Assembly (NCBI GenBank): GCA_017619355.1
Contig: JAFZSO010000020.1
Location: forward strand, 1-64,000
Length of the DNA: 64,000 nucleotides
Reading direction: 5' to 3'
Source of the DNA: Muribaculaceae bacterium
GTDB taxonomy: Bacteria; Bacteroidota; Bacteroidia; Bacteroidales; Muribaculaceae
Part shown: positions 40,919-50,390 of the stretch, one piece after another
Numbering within the stretch: position 1 is the stretch's first letter
Layout of the letters: the number at the start of each line of letters is the position of its first letter
Translations under genes and position numbers: made by a program
The notes under the pieces: model-generated
The model's database searches: none
What the model saw: the letters and a program-made list of their open reading frames with translations, nothing else
What the model was told of the DNA's origin: nothing

Positions 40919-40990
40919 GGTGGTATCGGCTAACGGTTAGGCCACAAGATTCTCAATCTTGCAATCCGGGTTCGATTCCCGGTACCACTA
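40919..40990 (+). tRNA. tRNA-Glu (anticodon CTC)
   Basis: The 72-base cloverleaf is complete: acceptor GGTGGTA with TACCACT (one G-T pair), D arm GGCT/GGCC, anticodon stem CAAGA/TCTTG around TTCTCAA (anticodon CTC, reads GAG), a 4-base variable loop, and T arm CCGGG/CCCGG around TTCGATT. Discriminator A; the CCA end is not encoded. Confidence 0.95.
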
Positions 40991-40991
40991 C

Positions 40992-41030
40992 AAAAAAGGC
41001 TCATGACATCTGTCTGAGCCTTTTTTATTT
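40992..41030 (+). terminator. terminator after tRNA-Glu
   Basis: AAAAAAGGCTCA (40992-41003) pairs perfectly with TGAGCCTTTTTT (41015-41026). It can serve both the tRNA and the convergent permease gene. Confidence 0.9.
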
Positions 41031-41044
41031 TCCAATTTTACCTA

Positions 41045-42301
41045 TTATTCAAACTTCATGGTCGAGGCGGGTTTGATAGTGGCAATGATATGGCTCGGCA
41101 CCAGCAGTGTGAGGTACGCCACCACAATGATACCCAAGTTCAACAAGAGTAGGGCAGGGACGCTGATCTGGATGGGCACATACGGCATATTATAAGCATC
41201 AGCGTTAAGCTTCACGATATGGAAGTGCTGCTGAATGAGTGCCAACCCAATGCCCACCACATTGCCGATGATAATTGCACGCACAATGAGCTTGAGCGTT
41301 AGATAAATAAAGATGCGTCGCACATAAGCATTGCTGGCGCCAAGCGCCTTGAGCAGCCCGATGGTGCGTATGCGCTCCAGCACAATCATGAGCATTGCCG
41401 AGATGAGCGTGAATGCCGACACAATGACCATCAGCACAATGATGATGACCACATTCATGTCAAGCATATCGAGCCAGGTAAAGTAGGCAGAGTTGCTTTG
41501 GCGTATTTCAGTGACACGATGCAAGGTGTTATAGCCTCGGTCGTAGGTGGCAGCGGCAAGGGATCCATAGAGTTGATAGGAATCTTCGGCAAGTTGGTCG
41601 GTCGAAGTGAGGTTCACGCCCACGTAGTTACCCACATTGCTGGGCCATCCATTCACGCTCTGCAAGGCGGCAAGATTGCCCATGATATAGATTTTATCGA
41701 AGTTGTCGAAATCGGAGGCGTAGATGCCCACGATAACCGAACGGCGGGCCTTCACCTTGTTATCGATGAAATAGGTGAATACTCGGTCGCCCAAGTGCAG
41801 CTGCAGCATGTCGGCAATGATACGCGACATCACAATCTCGTTCACATTGGCGGTATCGGCATAAGAGGGTGTACGGCCCTCGACTAGGCACGACTTGATA
41901 TATGACCAGTCAAATCCATCGTCAACCGCCTGATATACGGTCGCCTGAAAATCGTTGTCGGTCTTGAGTATGGCGGGTTTCTCAGCCATAAGACACATAC
42001 TCTGAACACGAGGCGATAGGGCAGAGTCGGCAAGAATGGCCTTGAACACCTCGGGACCATTAACAGTAGTTATGTTGTCGTCGATGCCCAGAGCTGCATT
42101 GGTGACCTTGAGGTGTGGGTTGAGGGCAAATATCTTGTGCTTGATTTCGCTCTTGAATCCCATGACAATAACGATAGACAGAATCATGATGACGATGGCA
42201 AGCACGATACCCGCAAGTGCCACCACTATGCTTGGAGATGCCTTGCGCTGCGTGTTGTCGCCCAATTTGAGCCGTCGTGCTATGAGGAATTCGGTCTTCA
42301 T
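41045..42301 (-). CDS. FtsX-like ABC transporter permease (LolC/LolE type)
   Basis: The 418-residue inner membrane protein has an N-terminal span (about 27-52), a periplasmic MacB-core-like domain (53-270), and three C-terminal spans with the FtsX pattern LERIRTIGLLKALGASNAYVRRIF. It resembles the permease of the lipoprotein-releasing LolCDE complex. The ATPase LolD is not adjacent. ATG 42301 is used; the GTG at 42310 lies in the -7 box. It may release lipoproteins, but related permeases do other jobs. Confidence 0.8.
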   Translation of the reverse strand: MKTEFLIARRLKLGDNTQRKASPSIVVALAGIVLAIVIMILSIVIVMGFKSEIKHKIFALNPHLKVTNAALGIDDNITTVNGPEVFKAILADSALSPRVQSMCLMAEKPAILKTDNDFQATVYQAVDDGFDWSYIKSCLVEGRTPSYADTANVNEIVMSRIIADMLQLHLGDRVFTYFIDNKVKARRSVIVGIYASDFDNFDKIYIMGNLAALQSVNGWPSNVGNYVGVNLTSTDQLAEDSYQLYGSLAAATYDRGYNTLHRVTEIRQSNSAYFTWLDMLDMNVVIIIVLMVIVSAFTLISAMLMIVLERIRTIGLLKALGASNAYVRRIFIYLTLKLIVRAIIIGNVVGIGLALIQQHFHIVKLNADAYNMPYVPIQISVPALLLLNLGIIVVAYLTLLVPSHIIATIKPASTMKFE

Positions 42302-42309
42302 TATCGGCA

Positions 42310-42317
42310 CAAAATTA
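42310..42317 (-). promoter_or_regulatory. -7 box of the permease gene
   Basis: TAATTTTG on the minus strand, only eight bases before the ATG, with no good -33 box. The transcript would be nearly leaderless. Confidence 0.45.
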
Positions 42318-42335
42318 GCAAAAAATGGCTTAGGA

Positions 42336-42367
42336 TTTCGCTAATTGATACAATAATATTAATTTTG
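42336..42367 (+). promoter_or_regulatory. promoter of the Yip1-like gene and smpB
   Basis: TTTC (42336-42339), 20 bases, TAATTTTG (42360-42367). The leader would be about a dozen bases. Confidence 0.55.
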
Positions 42368-42384
42368 TGGCAAAATTTAGCAGA

Positions 42385-42939
42385 ATGAGCATTGTCAAGA
42401 ACATATTTATGGTGATTGTATCGCCTAAACTGGGATGGGAAGGCGTGAATGAATCGGTGACACCTACGCAGAAGGTGCTCTCTGGCGGCCTGTATCCCGT
42501 TCTGGCATTGCTGGCTGTGGCTTCGTTTGTCCCCTACATCTACACGCCCACCGACTGGACTCTTTCAAAACTGCTCATTCACGCCATCATCGAGTTTGCG
42601 AGCTTCTTTGCCAGCTATTTCCTCATCGGCTATCTACTCGGAGGCTTTTATCCAAAGCTTGTGAAAACCCCGTCAGCCACGGTGAGGTTAAACAATTTTA
42701 TCATCTATAACCTCATTTATCTGGCCTTGCTGGAAATATGCAACAATCTGCTCGACAACGCATTCACACCGCTTTACTTTATGCTGATCTATGTGTGTGT
42801 GTTGGTGCATAAGGGAGCGCTGCACTATCTGGGAATGCAGAACGACAAGAAACTCACCAAGTTTGTGATCATTGCGTCGGCTATGCTTATATTGTTCCCC
42901 CTCGTGATTAGGTATCTGTTGGGATTTATGATGTCGTAG
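42385..42939 (+). CDS. Yip1-like integral membrane protein
   Basis: The 184-residue protein has five hydrophobic segments (about 30-47, 60-84, 102-122, 124-141, 155-180) after an N-terminal IVSPKLGWEGV. That phrase is typical of bacterial Yip1-domain proteins ahead of their spans. Function unknown. It is probably co-transcribed with smpB, 21 bases downstream. ATG 42385 is preferred to the GTG at 42367, which is part of the promoter. Confidence 0.6.
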   Translation: MSIVKNIFMVIVSPKLGWEGVNESVTPTQKVLSGGLYPVLALLAVASFVPYIYTPTDWTLSKLLIHAIIEFASFFASYFLIGYLLGGFYPKLVKTPSATVRLNNFIIYNLIYLALLEICNNLLDNAFTPLYFMLIYVCVLVHKGALHYLGMQNDKKLTKFVIIASAMLILFPLVIRYLLGFMMS

Positions 42940-42960
42940 AAAAGAAAGGAGAAATAAGTT

Positions 42961-43425
42961 ATGGGAAAAAACAATCAAACCAGCAATGTCAATATCAAGA
43001 ACCGTCGAGCCTCGTTCGATTACCTCATAGATGAGACATTCACGGCTGGCATGGTGCTGACAGGCACGGAGATTAAGTCGATCCGCCAAGGCAAAGCCGG
43101 ACTGACCGATACCTATTGCATGGTTGAAAATCGTGAGATTTGGCTGAAAAACATGTATATTGCCGAGTACTCGATGGGCTCATATAACAATCATGCCACA
43201 CACCGCGACCGCAAACTTCTGTTGAACCGCAAGGAAATCAACAAGTTGGCAAAAGCGCAGCAACAGCCGGGTTTTTCCATCATCCCGCTCAGGGTATTTC
43301 TCAACGAGCGTGGACTGGCCAAGGTGGAGATTGCCATTGCGCGAGGCAAACGCCAATTCGACAAGCGACAGGCTATTAAAGAGCGTGAGGATAAACGCTC
43401 CATGTCGCGCATGTTCAAACAATAA
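42961..43425 (+). CDS. smpB: SsrA-binding protein SmpB
   Basis: The 154-residue protein brings tmRNA to stalled ribosomes for rescue. [29 protein letters not shown] and the [17 protein letters not shown] region are classic, and the basic tail ends [14 protein letters not shown]. The length is standard. The tmRNA gene itself is not in this window. Confidence 0.96.
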   Translation: MGKNNQTSNVNIKNRRASFDYLIDETFTAGMVLTGTEIKSIRQGKAGLTDTYCMVENREIWLKNMYIAEYSMGSYNNHATHRDRKLLLNRKEINKLAKAQQQPGFSIIPLRVFLNERGLAKVEIAIARGKRQFDKRQAIKEREDKRSMSRMFKQ

Positions 43426-43443
43426 TATATGCTTTTGAGGAAT

Positions 43444-43506
43444 AAATAACAACTTGGCAAGCTTAAAGTGTTTCGCTAAGTCTAATAGGATAATCTGTTG
43501 TTATTT
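43444..43506. terminator. possible convergent terminator after smpB
   Basis: AAATAACAAC (43444-43453) is complementary to GTTGTTATTT (43497-43506) across 43 bases. It sits between convergent smpB and the PAP2 gene. The long loop makes this uncertain. Confidence 0.35.
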
Positions 43507-43520
43507 AGGATGATAAACAA

Positions 43521-44468
43521 TTAGAATTGCGCAATCACAGAGAGCTCAAATGATTGATTATAAGGATTATAGGCGGGTAGGGCGGTCACAATCGGCTTGT
43601 TGGGTTTGTCGTTGATTTTCAATAACTTATGTTCGATGGGCAATAACCAGTGACCAATGCGGGCACTCAATATGCCAATGCCTGCACCCATCATCACATC
43701 GTGCAGCCAATGCTTTTCGTTATAGAGCCTAAGGAAAGCGACTGCGCTGGCCGTTATGTAACCAGCTATACCATAAGGAGTTCCATATTCCAGTCTCATC
43801 AGTTCTGCACCCGTAAAAGCCAGAGAAACATGGCCCGACGGGAACGATTTGCGGTCGCTCATATCAGGACGTCGTTCCTTGATTACGAACTTGAAACCAT
43901 AGCCGAGCAGAAGCATTGTGGCATGAGATGTGGCTGCGATGAGAAAGCGGTCGCGTGTGTTGTGACGCGCCTTGATACCTGGAATGAAACCAAGACCAAG
44001 ATAAGCAGCCGAAGGAAGGAATCTTAGATAATCGTCGATGTGGGTCGTATGTGTGCCGCGCCAGTCGGCCATGCAGTCGCGCACGGCCTTGTTGACGCCG
44101 TTTTTCTCATTGATAGTGCCCAACAGTCCGACGCCCATCAACACACCAGGCACAATGACTTGATTCCACGAGAATCGTTCCGTGGCCGACGACTCAGCTA
44201 CATCAGCTGTTGAGCATTCATTAGCCAATAAAGTATCCACATCATTTTCTTCATCAAGTGAAATGGTAAGTTCGCTATTTGAATCCTCAACCGTCTGAGA
44301 ATCGAAAATTTGACATTGAACCGATATATCGTGCGAAAATTCACAAGAAATTGTGGAGTCGTTATCGGTAATATGGGCTTGAGCAGTAGCGTAGCAAAGC
44401 AGTAGCGTCAACATGACGCAAAGTGTGTATTGCAAATTATGCAGTATGTAGATGCGAGAGAACTTCAT
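43521..44468 (-). CDS. PAP2-superfamily membrane phosphatase
   Basis: The 315-residue protein has a signal/anchor (to about 30), an acidic variable region, and a C-terminal PAP2 domain. The three motifs are present: KERRPD, PSGH (in KSFPSGHVSLAF), and LRLYNEKHWLHDVMMGA. It hydrolyses phosphate esters of lipids such as undecaprenyl pyrophosphate or phosphatidate, or lipid A phosphate. Substrate unknown. It has its own promoter. Confidence 0.88.
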   Translation of the reverse strand: MKFSRIYILHNLQYTLCVMLTLLLCYATAQAHITDNDSTISCEFSHDISVQCQIFDSQTVEDSNSELTISLDEENDVDTLLANECSTADVAESSATERFSWNQVIVPGVLMGVGLLGTINEKNGVNKAVRDCMADWRGTHTTHIDDYLRFLPSAAYLGLGFIPGIKARHNTRDRFLIAATSHATMLLLGYGFKFVIKERRPDMSDRKSFPSGHVSLAFTGAELMRLEYGTPYGIAGYITASAVAFLRLYNEKHWLHDVMMGAGIGILSARIGHWLLPIEHKLLKINDKPNKPIVTALPAYNPYNQSFELSVIAQF

Positions 44469-44560
44469 TAAACAAATGAGTGTTTGACGTTAGGCACAAA
44501 TATCTCCAAAAAATAGTTTAATGAGGAGAGCATAACCCAAACTGTCTGCTTTATTTTTAG

Positions 44561-44591
44561 CAAAAATACACATTATCTTTGATATGACAAA
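44561..44591 (-). promoter_or_regulatory. promoter of the PAP2 gene
   Basis: On the minus strand TTTG (44591-44588), 19 bases, TATTTTTG (44568-44561). The rest of the 335-base gap 44469-44803 is AT-rich and shows no gene. Confidence 0.55.
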
Positions 44592-44737
44592 ATTGGGTAA
44601 TACCTAATCGTTACTAACAACTGCCTTTCTACACCCTTTTGAATTATAATTTGTATTATGTTAAATAGGACACGCATAATATTTTCATTGCTATTCTACC
44701 TACACTCTATTCCATCATAAATAAAAAATATGATTAC

Positions 44738-44769
44738 ATTGTATTATTGAACATAAATGATTATTTTTG
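44738..44769 (+). promoter_or_regulatory. promoter of the zinc-ribbon gene
   Basis: ATTG (44738-44741), 20 bases, TATTTTTG (44762-44769). The leader is about 28 bases. Confidence 0.55.
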
Positions 44770-44803
44770 CATAATAAACCAAAAACTCTTAAAAAAACAT
44801 ATT

Positions 44804-45799
44804 ATGGAACAAGTACAAATTCAATGTCCGAACTGTAAAACCGTTCTGCTTGTAAAAAATACTGATGGTTCACGTGAACGTGTTGTAAATTGCCCTACCT
44901 GTCAGACTCCCTTGATGGTTACCTTTAGCGGCATGGGTATGGTTGGAGGTTCTCAGGCAGGCCCAATGCCCCAAAATCCTCAAGGTACACAACCAATGCC
45001 TCAACCTTCTTACGGACAAGAACAACCTAACCCGTATCCTGCACAAGAAAACAGCACAAAGAAAAATAATGCTTGGCTCATAGCTCTTCTCTCGGCATTA
45101 GTATTGGCACTAGCTGGTGTGCTGATTTGGTTACTCGTGTTCAAGGATAAAGATAAAACCAGCACCACTTCGACTGAAAGTTCTGTCACTAAAACCGAAC
45201 AGCTTTCAAGCTCGGCTTCGACCAGCGTTTCGGTTGCTCCCGAGGCAAGTGCATCGGTATCAGCTATTCCAAATATCGAAGATGAGATACCTGAAGTCTC
45301 TGTAGTCCCTGTAGCTGAAGAACGAGCATCGAGATCTACAAGCGGTTATTCCCTACCCTACGTAGCCGATTCAGAAACGGATGTGGCTAACCAACTGATT
45401 AAGAGGCTCAATTCTCACACATTCTTGGATATATATGATGGGCTCACAGGTGCCGACTTCAAGTCGCTGCGTTCCAAAGACTTATCTAAGGGTGACAATA
45501 AGCAGTTGACCGTAGAGGATGCTAATGGCTACCGCTATCAGTTCTTCTTCATGAATTCCAACAAATATGACGGCAAACTCACAGGCGTGGCGGTGAGCCA
45601 CAAGTGCTATGATGCGCGTCAAGAGTGTGCCTCGTTTGATGAATACTTGAGAAGAAGCAACGACTTCGACTTAGTTGGCCGCAATATGTATCAAAGCAGT
45701 TGGGGCAAATACATCTCGCCTGGCTATGCTAAAGGTCGACTCTACGTCTATTATTACCTCCCCGATGCACCAGAAAAAGGTGCTGCACCACGCAAATAA
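44804..45799 (+). CDS. zinc-ribbon membrane protein of unknown function
   Basis: The 331-residue protein has an N-terminal zinc ribbon (CPNC at 8-11 and CPTC about 20 residues later), a Pro/Gln/Gly-rich linker, and one membrane span near 88-112 (AWLIALLSALVLALAGVLIW). A Ser/Thr/Glu-rich stretch follows, then a folded C-terminal domain (about 205-325) that I do not recognise. The ribbon should be cytoplasmic and the C-terminal domain outside. The gene ends one base before the DAHP synthase ATG, so they share a transcript. Confidence 0.65.
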   Translation: MEQVQIQCPNCKTVLLVKNTDGSRERVVNCPTCQTPLMVTFSGMGMVGGSQAGPMPQNPQGTQPMPQPSYGQEQPNPYPAQENSTKKNNAWLIALLSALVLALAGVLIWLLVFKDKDKTSTTSTESSVTKTEQLSSSASTSVSVAPEASASVSAIPNIEDEIPEVSVVPVAEERASRSTSGYSLPYVADSETDVANQLIKRLNSHTFLDIYDGLTGADFKSLRSKDLSKGDNKQLTVEDANGYRYQFFFMNSNKYDGKLTGVAVSHKCYDARQECASFDEYLRRSNDFDLVGRNMYQSSWGKYISPGYAKGRLYVYYYLPDAPEKGAAPRK

Positions 45800-45800
45800 T

Positions 45801-46898
45801 ATGATAATGAGCGAGAAAACGCTTTTTCCAGATCTTAAACCCTTGTTTGGTGACGAGTGGAATGCTCGCCCCACTCTCATTGCTGGCCCTTGCAGTGCTG
45901 AAAACGAGGAAATGACCCTCAAAACCGCTCATGCCTTGCATGAGATGGGTGTGAAAGTGTTCAGGGCTGGTGTGTGGAAACCACGCACGAGTCCCGACAG
46001 CTATTCTGGCCCTGGTAGTAAGGGGTTGAAATGGCTTGGGCGCGTAAAAGATGAAACGGGCATGCTCGTGGCCACCGAAGTGGCGATGGCAAGCCATGTG
46101 CGTGAGGCCCTCGATGCAAGTATCGACGTGTTGTGGATTGGTGCCCGCACTACCGCCAACCCTTTTGCTGTTCAGGAAATCGCCGACACGCTGATCAAAT
46201 GTAACACTGATGTGACAGTGCTTGTCAAGAATCCTGTGAATCCTGATGTGGAGCTGTGGTTGGGAGCCCTTCAGCGGCTTTACAATGCCGGCATCAGACG
46301 CTTGGGGGCCGTGCACCGAGGTTTCAGCTCGTTTGGCCAACACCTTTATCGCAATGAGCCTCAATGGCCTATTCCCATTGAGTTGCAGCGTCGTGCTGAC
46401 AATGTGCCCATTATTTGTGACCCATCGCACATGGGGGGTAAGACCGAGCTCATCGCTCCCCTATCCCAGCAAGCGCTTGACATGGGGTTCGACGGACTCA
46501 TGATTGAATGTCATTGTTGCCCAGCTGAAGCCTTGAGTGACAAGGAACAACAACTGTCACCGACTGAACTGCAACAGGTACTCGATTCACTGATTGTGCG
46601 CAACCGCCATCAGCCCAGCGATGAATTGGCCGCTCTGCGTCGACTCATCGACCAATGTGATGACGAACTGATTGAGGTTTTGAATCGTCGAATGGATTTG
46701 TGCCGACAAATAGGCAATCTGAAGAAATCGCAGAATATGCCAGTAGTTCAGGCACGTCGTTACGACGAGATATTGGAGCAACGCATGCGACAGGCACAAG
46801 AGTTAGGAATGGATCCCTCCTTTATGCAATCAGTGATGCAAGTAATTCATGAAGAGGCGGTTCGTGAACAAGTGGAGATTCTTCGGTCAAAGAAGTAA
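45801..46898 (+). CDS. bifunctional DAHP synthase / chorismate mutase
   Basis: The 365-residue enzyme catalyses the first step of aromatic amino acid synthesis (PEP plus erythrose 4-phosphate to DAHP) and also chorismate to prephenate. Residues 1-265 are the KDSA-like DAHP synthase barrel (AGPCSAENEE, RAGVWKPRTSP, RGFSSFG, DPSHMGGK). Residues about 275-365 are an AroQ-type chorismate mutase (LRRLIDQCDDELIEVLNRRM). The same fusion in Porphyromonas gingivalis is feedback-controlled by prephenate through the mutase domain. Start 45801 or 45807 (ATGATAATG). Confidence 0.93.
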   Translation: MIMSEKTLFPDLKPLFGDEWNARPTLIAGPCSAENEEMTLKTAHALHEMGVKVFRAGVWKPRTSPDSYSGPGSKGLKWLGRVKDETGMLVATEVAMASHVREALDASIDVLWIGARTTANPFAVQEIADTLIKCNTDVTVLVKNPVNPDVELWLGALQRLYNAGIRRLGAVHRGFSSFGQHLYRNEPQWPIPIELQRRADNVPIICDPSHMGGKTELIAPLSQQALDMGFDGLMIECHCCPAEALSDKEQQLSPTELQQVLDSLIVRNRHQPSDELAALRRLIDQCDDELIEVLNRRMDLCRQIGNLKKSQNMPVVQARRYDEILEQRMRQAQELGMDPSFMQSVMQVIHEEAVREQVEILRSKK

Positions 46899-47009
46899 GG
46901 CCTGATGCGCTGTCGTTCCTAAAAAGAACTTATAAAAAGCGGTTTTGAACACCTCATTGCCAAAAAGGGACACAAAAGAGGTGTCACAAGGAATTTAGGG
47001 GGTAAAAAA

Positions 47010-47041
47010 CTTGCCTAAATCACACATTTTTTGCAACTTTG
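47010..47041 (+). promoter_or_regulatory. promoter of the lpxD operon
   Basis: CTTG (47010-47013), 20 bases, CAACTTTG (47034-47041), one base off the -7 consensus. Upstream, ACACCTC (46949-46955) and GAGGTGT (46978-46984) can form a hairpin that may end the previous transcript. Confidence 0.5.
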
Positions 47042-47072
47042 CAGACTAAATTGTAAAAAGTACTTTTTTGAT

Positions 47073-48107
47073 ATGGAAATAACTGCTCAACAGTTGGCCT
47101 CGCTTGTTCAAGGTACCGTAGAAGGCGATGGCTCTGCTGTGATTGTGAACTATGCAAAGATAGAAGAAGCCGAACATGGTTGTCTCACCTTTCTGGCTAA
47201 CCCCAAATACACTCACTTCATTTATACAACCAAAGCATCGGCTGTGCTGGTGCGCAACGATTTCGTTCCTGAAAAGCCCGTGAGCACCACACTCATTCGG
47301 GTAGAAGATCCTTATGCCACCCTCGCCCACTTGCTGAACTACGTGAACAGTATGCAACAGGAGTCGAAGCGTGGCGTTGAGCAACCAAGCTTTGTTGCTG
47401 AAGGTGTGTCGCTGCCTGAAGACTGCTATGTGGGTGCCTTTGCCTATGTGGGCAAAAATGTGAAAATTGGCAAGAACGTGAAGATCTATCCACAAGTCTA
47501 TGTGGGCGACAACGTGTCACTGGGCGACGACGTGACCCTCTATCCTGGCGTGAAGGTGTATCACGGTTGCAAGATTGGCAACCGTTGCATTGTGCAGGCT
47601 GGTGCTGTGATTGGTGGCGATGGTTTCGGTTTTGCTCCACAGCCCGACGGCAGCTATGAGAAAATTGCGCAGGTAGGCATCGTGATTCTTGAAGATGATG
47701 TGGAAGTGGGCGCCAACACCACCATCGATCGTGCTACGATGGGAGCCACAATCGTGAAGCGTGGCGTGAAACTCGACAATCTCATTCAGGTAGCTCACAA
47801 TGTGGAGATTGGCGAGAACACTGTGATGGCTGCACAAGTGGGCATCGCTGGTTCTACTAAGATTGGCAAGAACAACATGATCGGCGGTCAGGTGGGCTTT
47901 GCAGGTCACATCACTGTGGGTGACTATAACGGCATTGGGGCCCAGACGGGTGTGCCTAACAGCGTGGGCGACAAGCAGCGTCTGCTGGGAGCTCCTGCCA
48001 TTAGTGCTCTGGAGTTTGCCCGTCAACAGGTCTATTTGAAACGCCTTCCTGAAATGGCTGCCGATATCAAAAAGCTCAAGAAACTCATTCAAGATTCAAG
48101 CAAATAA
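47073..48107 (+). CDS. lpxD: UDP-3-O-acylglucosamine N-acyltransferase LpxD
   Basis: The 344-residue lipid A enzyme adds the N-linked hydroxyacyl chain to UDP-3-O-acylglucosamine. The N-terminal uridine-binding domain (to about 100) is followed by left-handed beta-helix hexapeptide repeats (for example [20 protein letters not shown]) and the catalytic region [17 protein letters not shown]. The start at 47073 follows the promoter; an earlier in-frame start at 47031 lies inside the -7 box. Confidence 0.96.
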   Translation: MEITAQQLASLVQGTVEGDGSAVIVNYAKIEEAEHGCLTFLANPKYTHFIYTTKASAVLVRNDFVPEKPVSTTLIRVEDPYATLAHLLNYVNSMQQESKRGVEQPSFVAEGVSLPEDCYVGAFAYVGKNVKIGKNVKIYPQVYVGDNVSLGDDVTLYPGVKVYHGCKIGNRCIVQAGAVIGGDGFGFAPQPDGSYEKIAQVGIVILEDDVEVGANTTIDRATMGATIVKRGVKLDNLIQVAHNVEIGENTVMAAQVGIAGSTKIGKNNMIGGQVGFAGHITVGDYNGIGAQTGVPNSVGDKQRLLGAPAISALEFARQQVYLKRLPEMAADIKKLKKLIQDSSK

Positions 48108-48137
48108 ATCCTGATAACAAATCACTCAAATCATATA

Positions 48138-49529
48138 ATGAAACAATTCACATTAAAAGAAGCGTTTACGGTGAGTGGCAAGGGACTTCACACAGGCCTT
48201 GAAATTACCGCTACATTCAAACCTGCCGAAGTAAACACGGGCTATGTGTTCAAGCGCATTGATCTTGATGGTGCACCCACTGTTGAAGGTCTTGCCGAGA
48301 ACGTGGTGGAAACGCAGCGTGGCACCGTGATTGCCAGCAAGAGCAACAAGGAAGTGCGCGTGAGCACCATCGAGCACGCCATGGCCGCCCTCTATGCTAT
48401 GGGTGTTGACAACTGCGAGATTGAGGTCAATGCTCCAGAGATGCCCATCCTTGACGGCAGCGCCATCATTTACTGTAACAAGATTGAAGAGGTGGGCCTG
48501 AACGAGCAGGACGCCGACAAAGAGTATTATGTGGTGAAACAGCGCATCAAGGTGGTTGACGAGCAAACGGGTTCGTCGCTCATCGTGTTGCCCGAGGACG
48601 ATTTCTCGATCGACACCATGATTGAGTTTGACTCACCGGTATTGTCAAACCAGTTTGCATCACTCACCGATATGAGTAAGTTCAAAGATGAGATAGCAGC
48701 CAGTCGTACCTTTGTGTTTGTGCGCGAAGTGATGCCTCTGTTGCAGATGAACCTCATCAAAGGTGGTGACCTCGACAATGCCATCGTCATCTACGATCAA
48801 CCAATGAATCAGGCCGACCTGGACAAACTGGCCGACGCCATTGGCGTGCCCCATAAGCAGGCCAGTGAACTCGGTTACATCAACAACAAGCCGTTGGTTT
48901 ACAACAACGAGCCAGCTCGCCACAAACTGCTTGATGTGCTGGGCGACTTGGCACTGATTGGCCGTCCACTGAAAGGCCGCATCGTGGCAACTCGTCCCGG
49001 ACACACGCTTAACACAAAGCTCTCGAAAAAGATACGTCAGGAACTCAAGTACCAGAACATTCAAGCTCCTGTTTATGACCCCAATGTGGCTCCTATCATG
49101 GACATCAACCGCATTCGCCAGATTTTGCCACACCGTTATCCCATGCAACTGGTCGACAAGATCATTGATATGGGCAACAACTACATTGTAGGCGTGAAGA
49201 ATGTCACTTCTAACGAACCCTTCTTCCAGGGCCATTTTCCACAAGAACCAGTCATGCCAGGCGTGCTTCAGGTCGAGGCCATGGCTCAAGTGGGAGGCAT
49301 ACTGGTGCTTAGCGGTGTTGAAGACCCCGAGCGCTACTCCACCTATTTCATGAAAATCGACAATGTGAAATTCCGTCAAAAAGTGGTTCCTGGCGACACA
49401 CTGGTCTTCCACTTGTCGTTTATGACACCTGTACGCCGCGGTTGTGCCGTGATGAAGGGTTATGCATTTGTGGGAGAGAAGATTGTATCGGAGGCCGAAT
49501 TTATGGCTCAAATCATCAAGAACAAATAA
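48138..49529 (+). CDS. lpxC/fabZ: LpxC-FabZ fusion: UDP-3-O-acyl-GlcNAc deacetylase and 3-hydroxyacyl-ACP dehydratase
   Basis: The 463-residue fusion is typical of Bacteroidetes. The N-terminal LpxC (about 1-310) has the zinc site in STIEHAMAAL and HKLLDVLGDLAL. The C-terminal FabZ (about 320-463) has LPHRYPMQLVD and GHFPQEPVMPGVLQVEAMAQ with its catalytic His and Glu. It joins the committed step of lipid A synthesis to fatty-acid elongation. It lies 30 bases after lpxD and 12 before lpxA. Confidence 0.97.
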   Translation: MKQFTLKEAFTVSGKGLHTGLEITATFKPAEVNTGYVFKRIDLDGAPTVEGLAENVVETQRGTVIASKSNKEVRVSTIEHAMAALYAMGVDNCEIEVNAPEMPILDGSAIIYCNKIEEVGLNEQDADKEYYVVKQRIKVVDEQTGSSLIVLPEDDFSIDTMIEFDSPVLSNQFASLTDMSKFKDEIAASRTFVFVREVMPLLQMNLIKGGDLDNAIVIYDQPMNQADLDKLADAIGVPHKQASELGYINNKPLVYNNEPARHKLLDVLGDLALIGRPLKGRIVATRPGHTLNTKLSKKIRQELKYQNIQAPVYDPNVAPIMDINRIRQILPHRYPMQLVDKIIDMGNNYIVGVKNVTSNEPFFQGHFPQEPVMPGVLQVEAMAQVGGILVLSGVEDPERYSTYFMKIDNVKFRQKVVPGDTLVFHLSFMTPVRRGCAVMKGYAFVGEKIVSEAEFMAQIIKNK

Positions 49530-49541
49530 GACACTAAAGAT

Positions 49542-50321
49542 ATGGAGAAATACCCTTACGCCGTGATTGACCCCACTGCAAAGATTGGTGAGAATGTGAA
49601 AATTGGTCCGTTTGTAACGATCGACGCTAATGTGGAGATTGGTGACGGCACCGTCATCGACAGTAATGCGTCCATCCGCTCGGGTGCTCGCATTGGCAAG
49701 AACTGCCACATTCACTCGGGCGCAGTGGTGAGCGACATTCCGCAAGACCTGAAGTTCCAGGGCGAAGACAGCCTTGCCATCATTGGCGACGGCACCATCA
49801 TCCGTGAATTTGTGACCATTCATCGCGGCACTGCCTCTAAAGGCAAGACGGTGATTGGCGACCACTGTCTGATCATGGCCTATTGTCATGTGGCTCACGA
49901 CTGTGTGCTGGGCAATCATGTTATCATGTCAAACACCGTTCAACTTGCTGGTGAGGTTGAAGTTGGCGATTATGCTGTACTCGGTGGCGGTGCGCTTGTT
50001 CATCAGTTCACTCATATAGGTTGCCATGTGATGCTTCAAGGTGGTTCATTGGTAAATAAGGACATTCCGCCCTATGTGATGGCAGGTCGCTACCCCATTT
50101 CTTATGAAGGTGTGAACTCCATCGGACTGCATCGTCGTGGCTTCTCCGAAGAACAGATCAACCGCATCCAGAGCGTCTATCGCATACTTTATCTATCACA
50201 ACTAAGTCGCAAGGATGCTATTGCCAAGATTATCGAAGATGTACCTGCTTGCCCCGAGCGCGATGAGATTGTGAACTTTGTGAATGCTTCACCCCGTGGC
50301 ATCATCCGCCTGAGCATCTAA
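49542..50321 (+). CDS. lpxA: acyl-ACP--UDP-N-acetylglucosamine O-acyltransferase LpxA
   Basis: The 259-residue enzyme performs the first acylation of lipid A synthesis. A left-handed beta-helix (IDPTAKIGENVKIGPF onwards) carries the catalytic His region VAHDCVLGNHV, with the C-terminal helical domain GLHRRGFSEEQINRIQSVYR. The length is standard. Last gene of lpxD-lpxC/fabZ-lpxA. Confidence 0.97.
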   Translation: MEKYPYAVIDPTAKIGENVKIGPFVTIDANVEIGDGTVIDSNASIRSGARIGKNCHIHSGAVVSDIPQDLKFQGEDSLAIIGDGTIIREFVTIHRGTASKGKTVIGDHCLIMAYCHVAHDCVLGNHVIMSNTVQLAGEVEVGDYAVLGGGALVHQFTHIGCHVMLQGGSLVNKDIPPYVMAGRYPISYEGVNSIGLHRRGFSEEQINRIQSVYRILYLSQLSRKDAIAKIIEDVPACPERDEIVNFVNASPRGIIRLSI

Positions 50322-50390
50322 AGCCCCTCGTTATTGATAATCATAGAATTAGTCCACCCAAGAAGACGGGATGGGTGACATTTAATGACA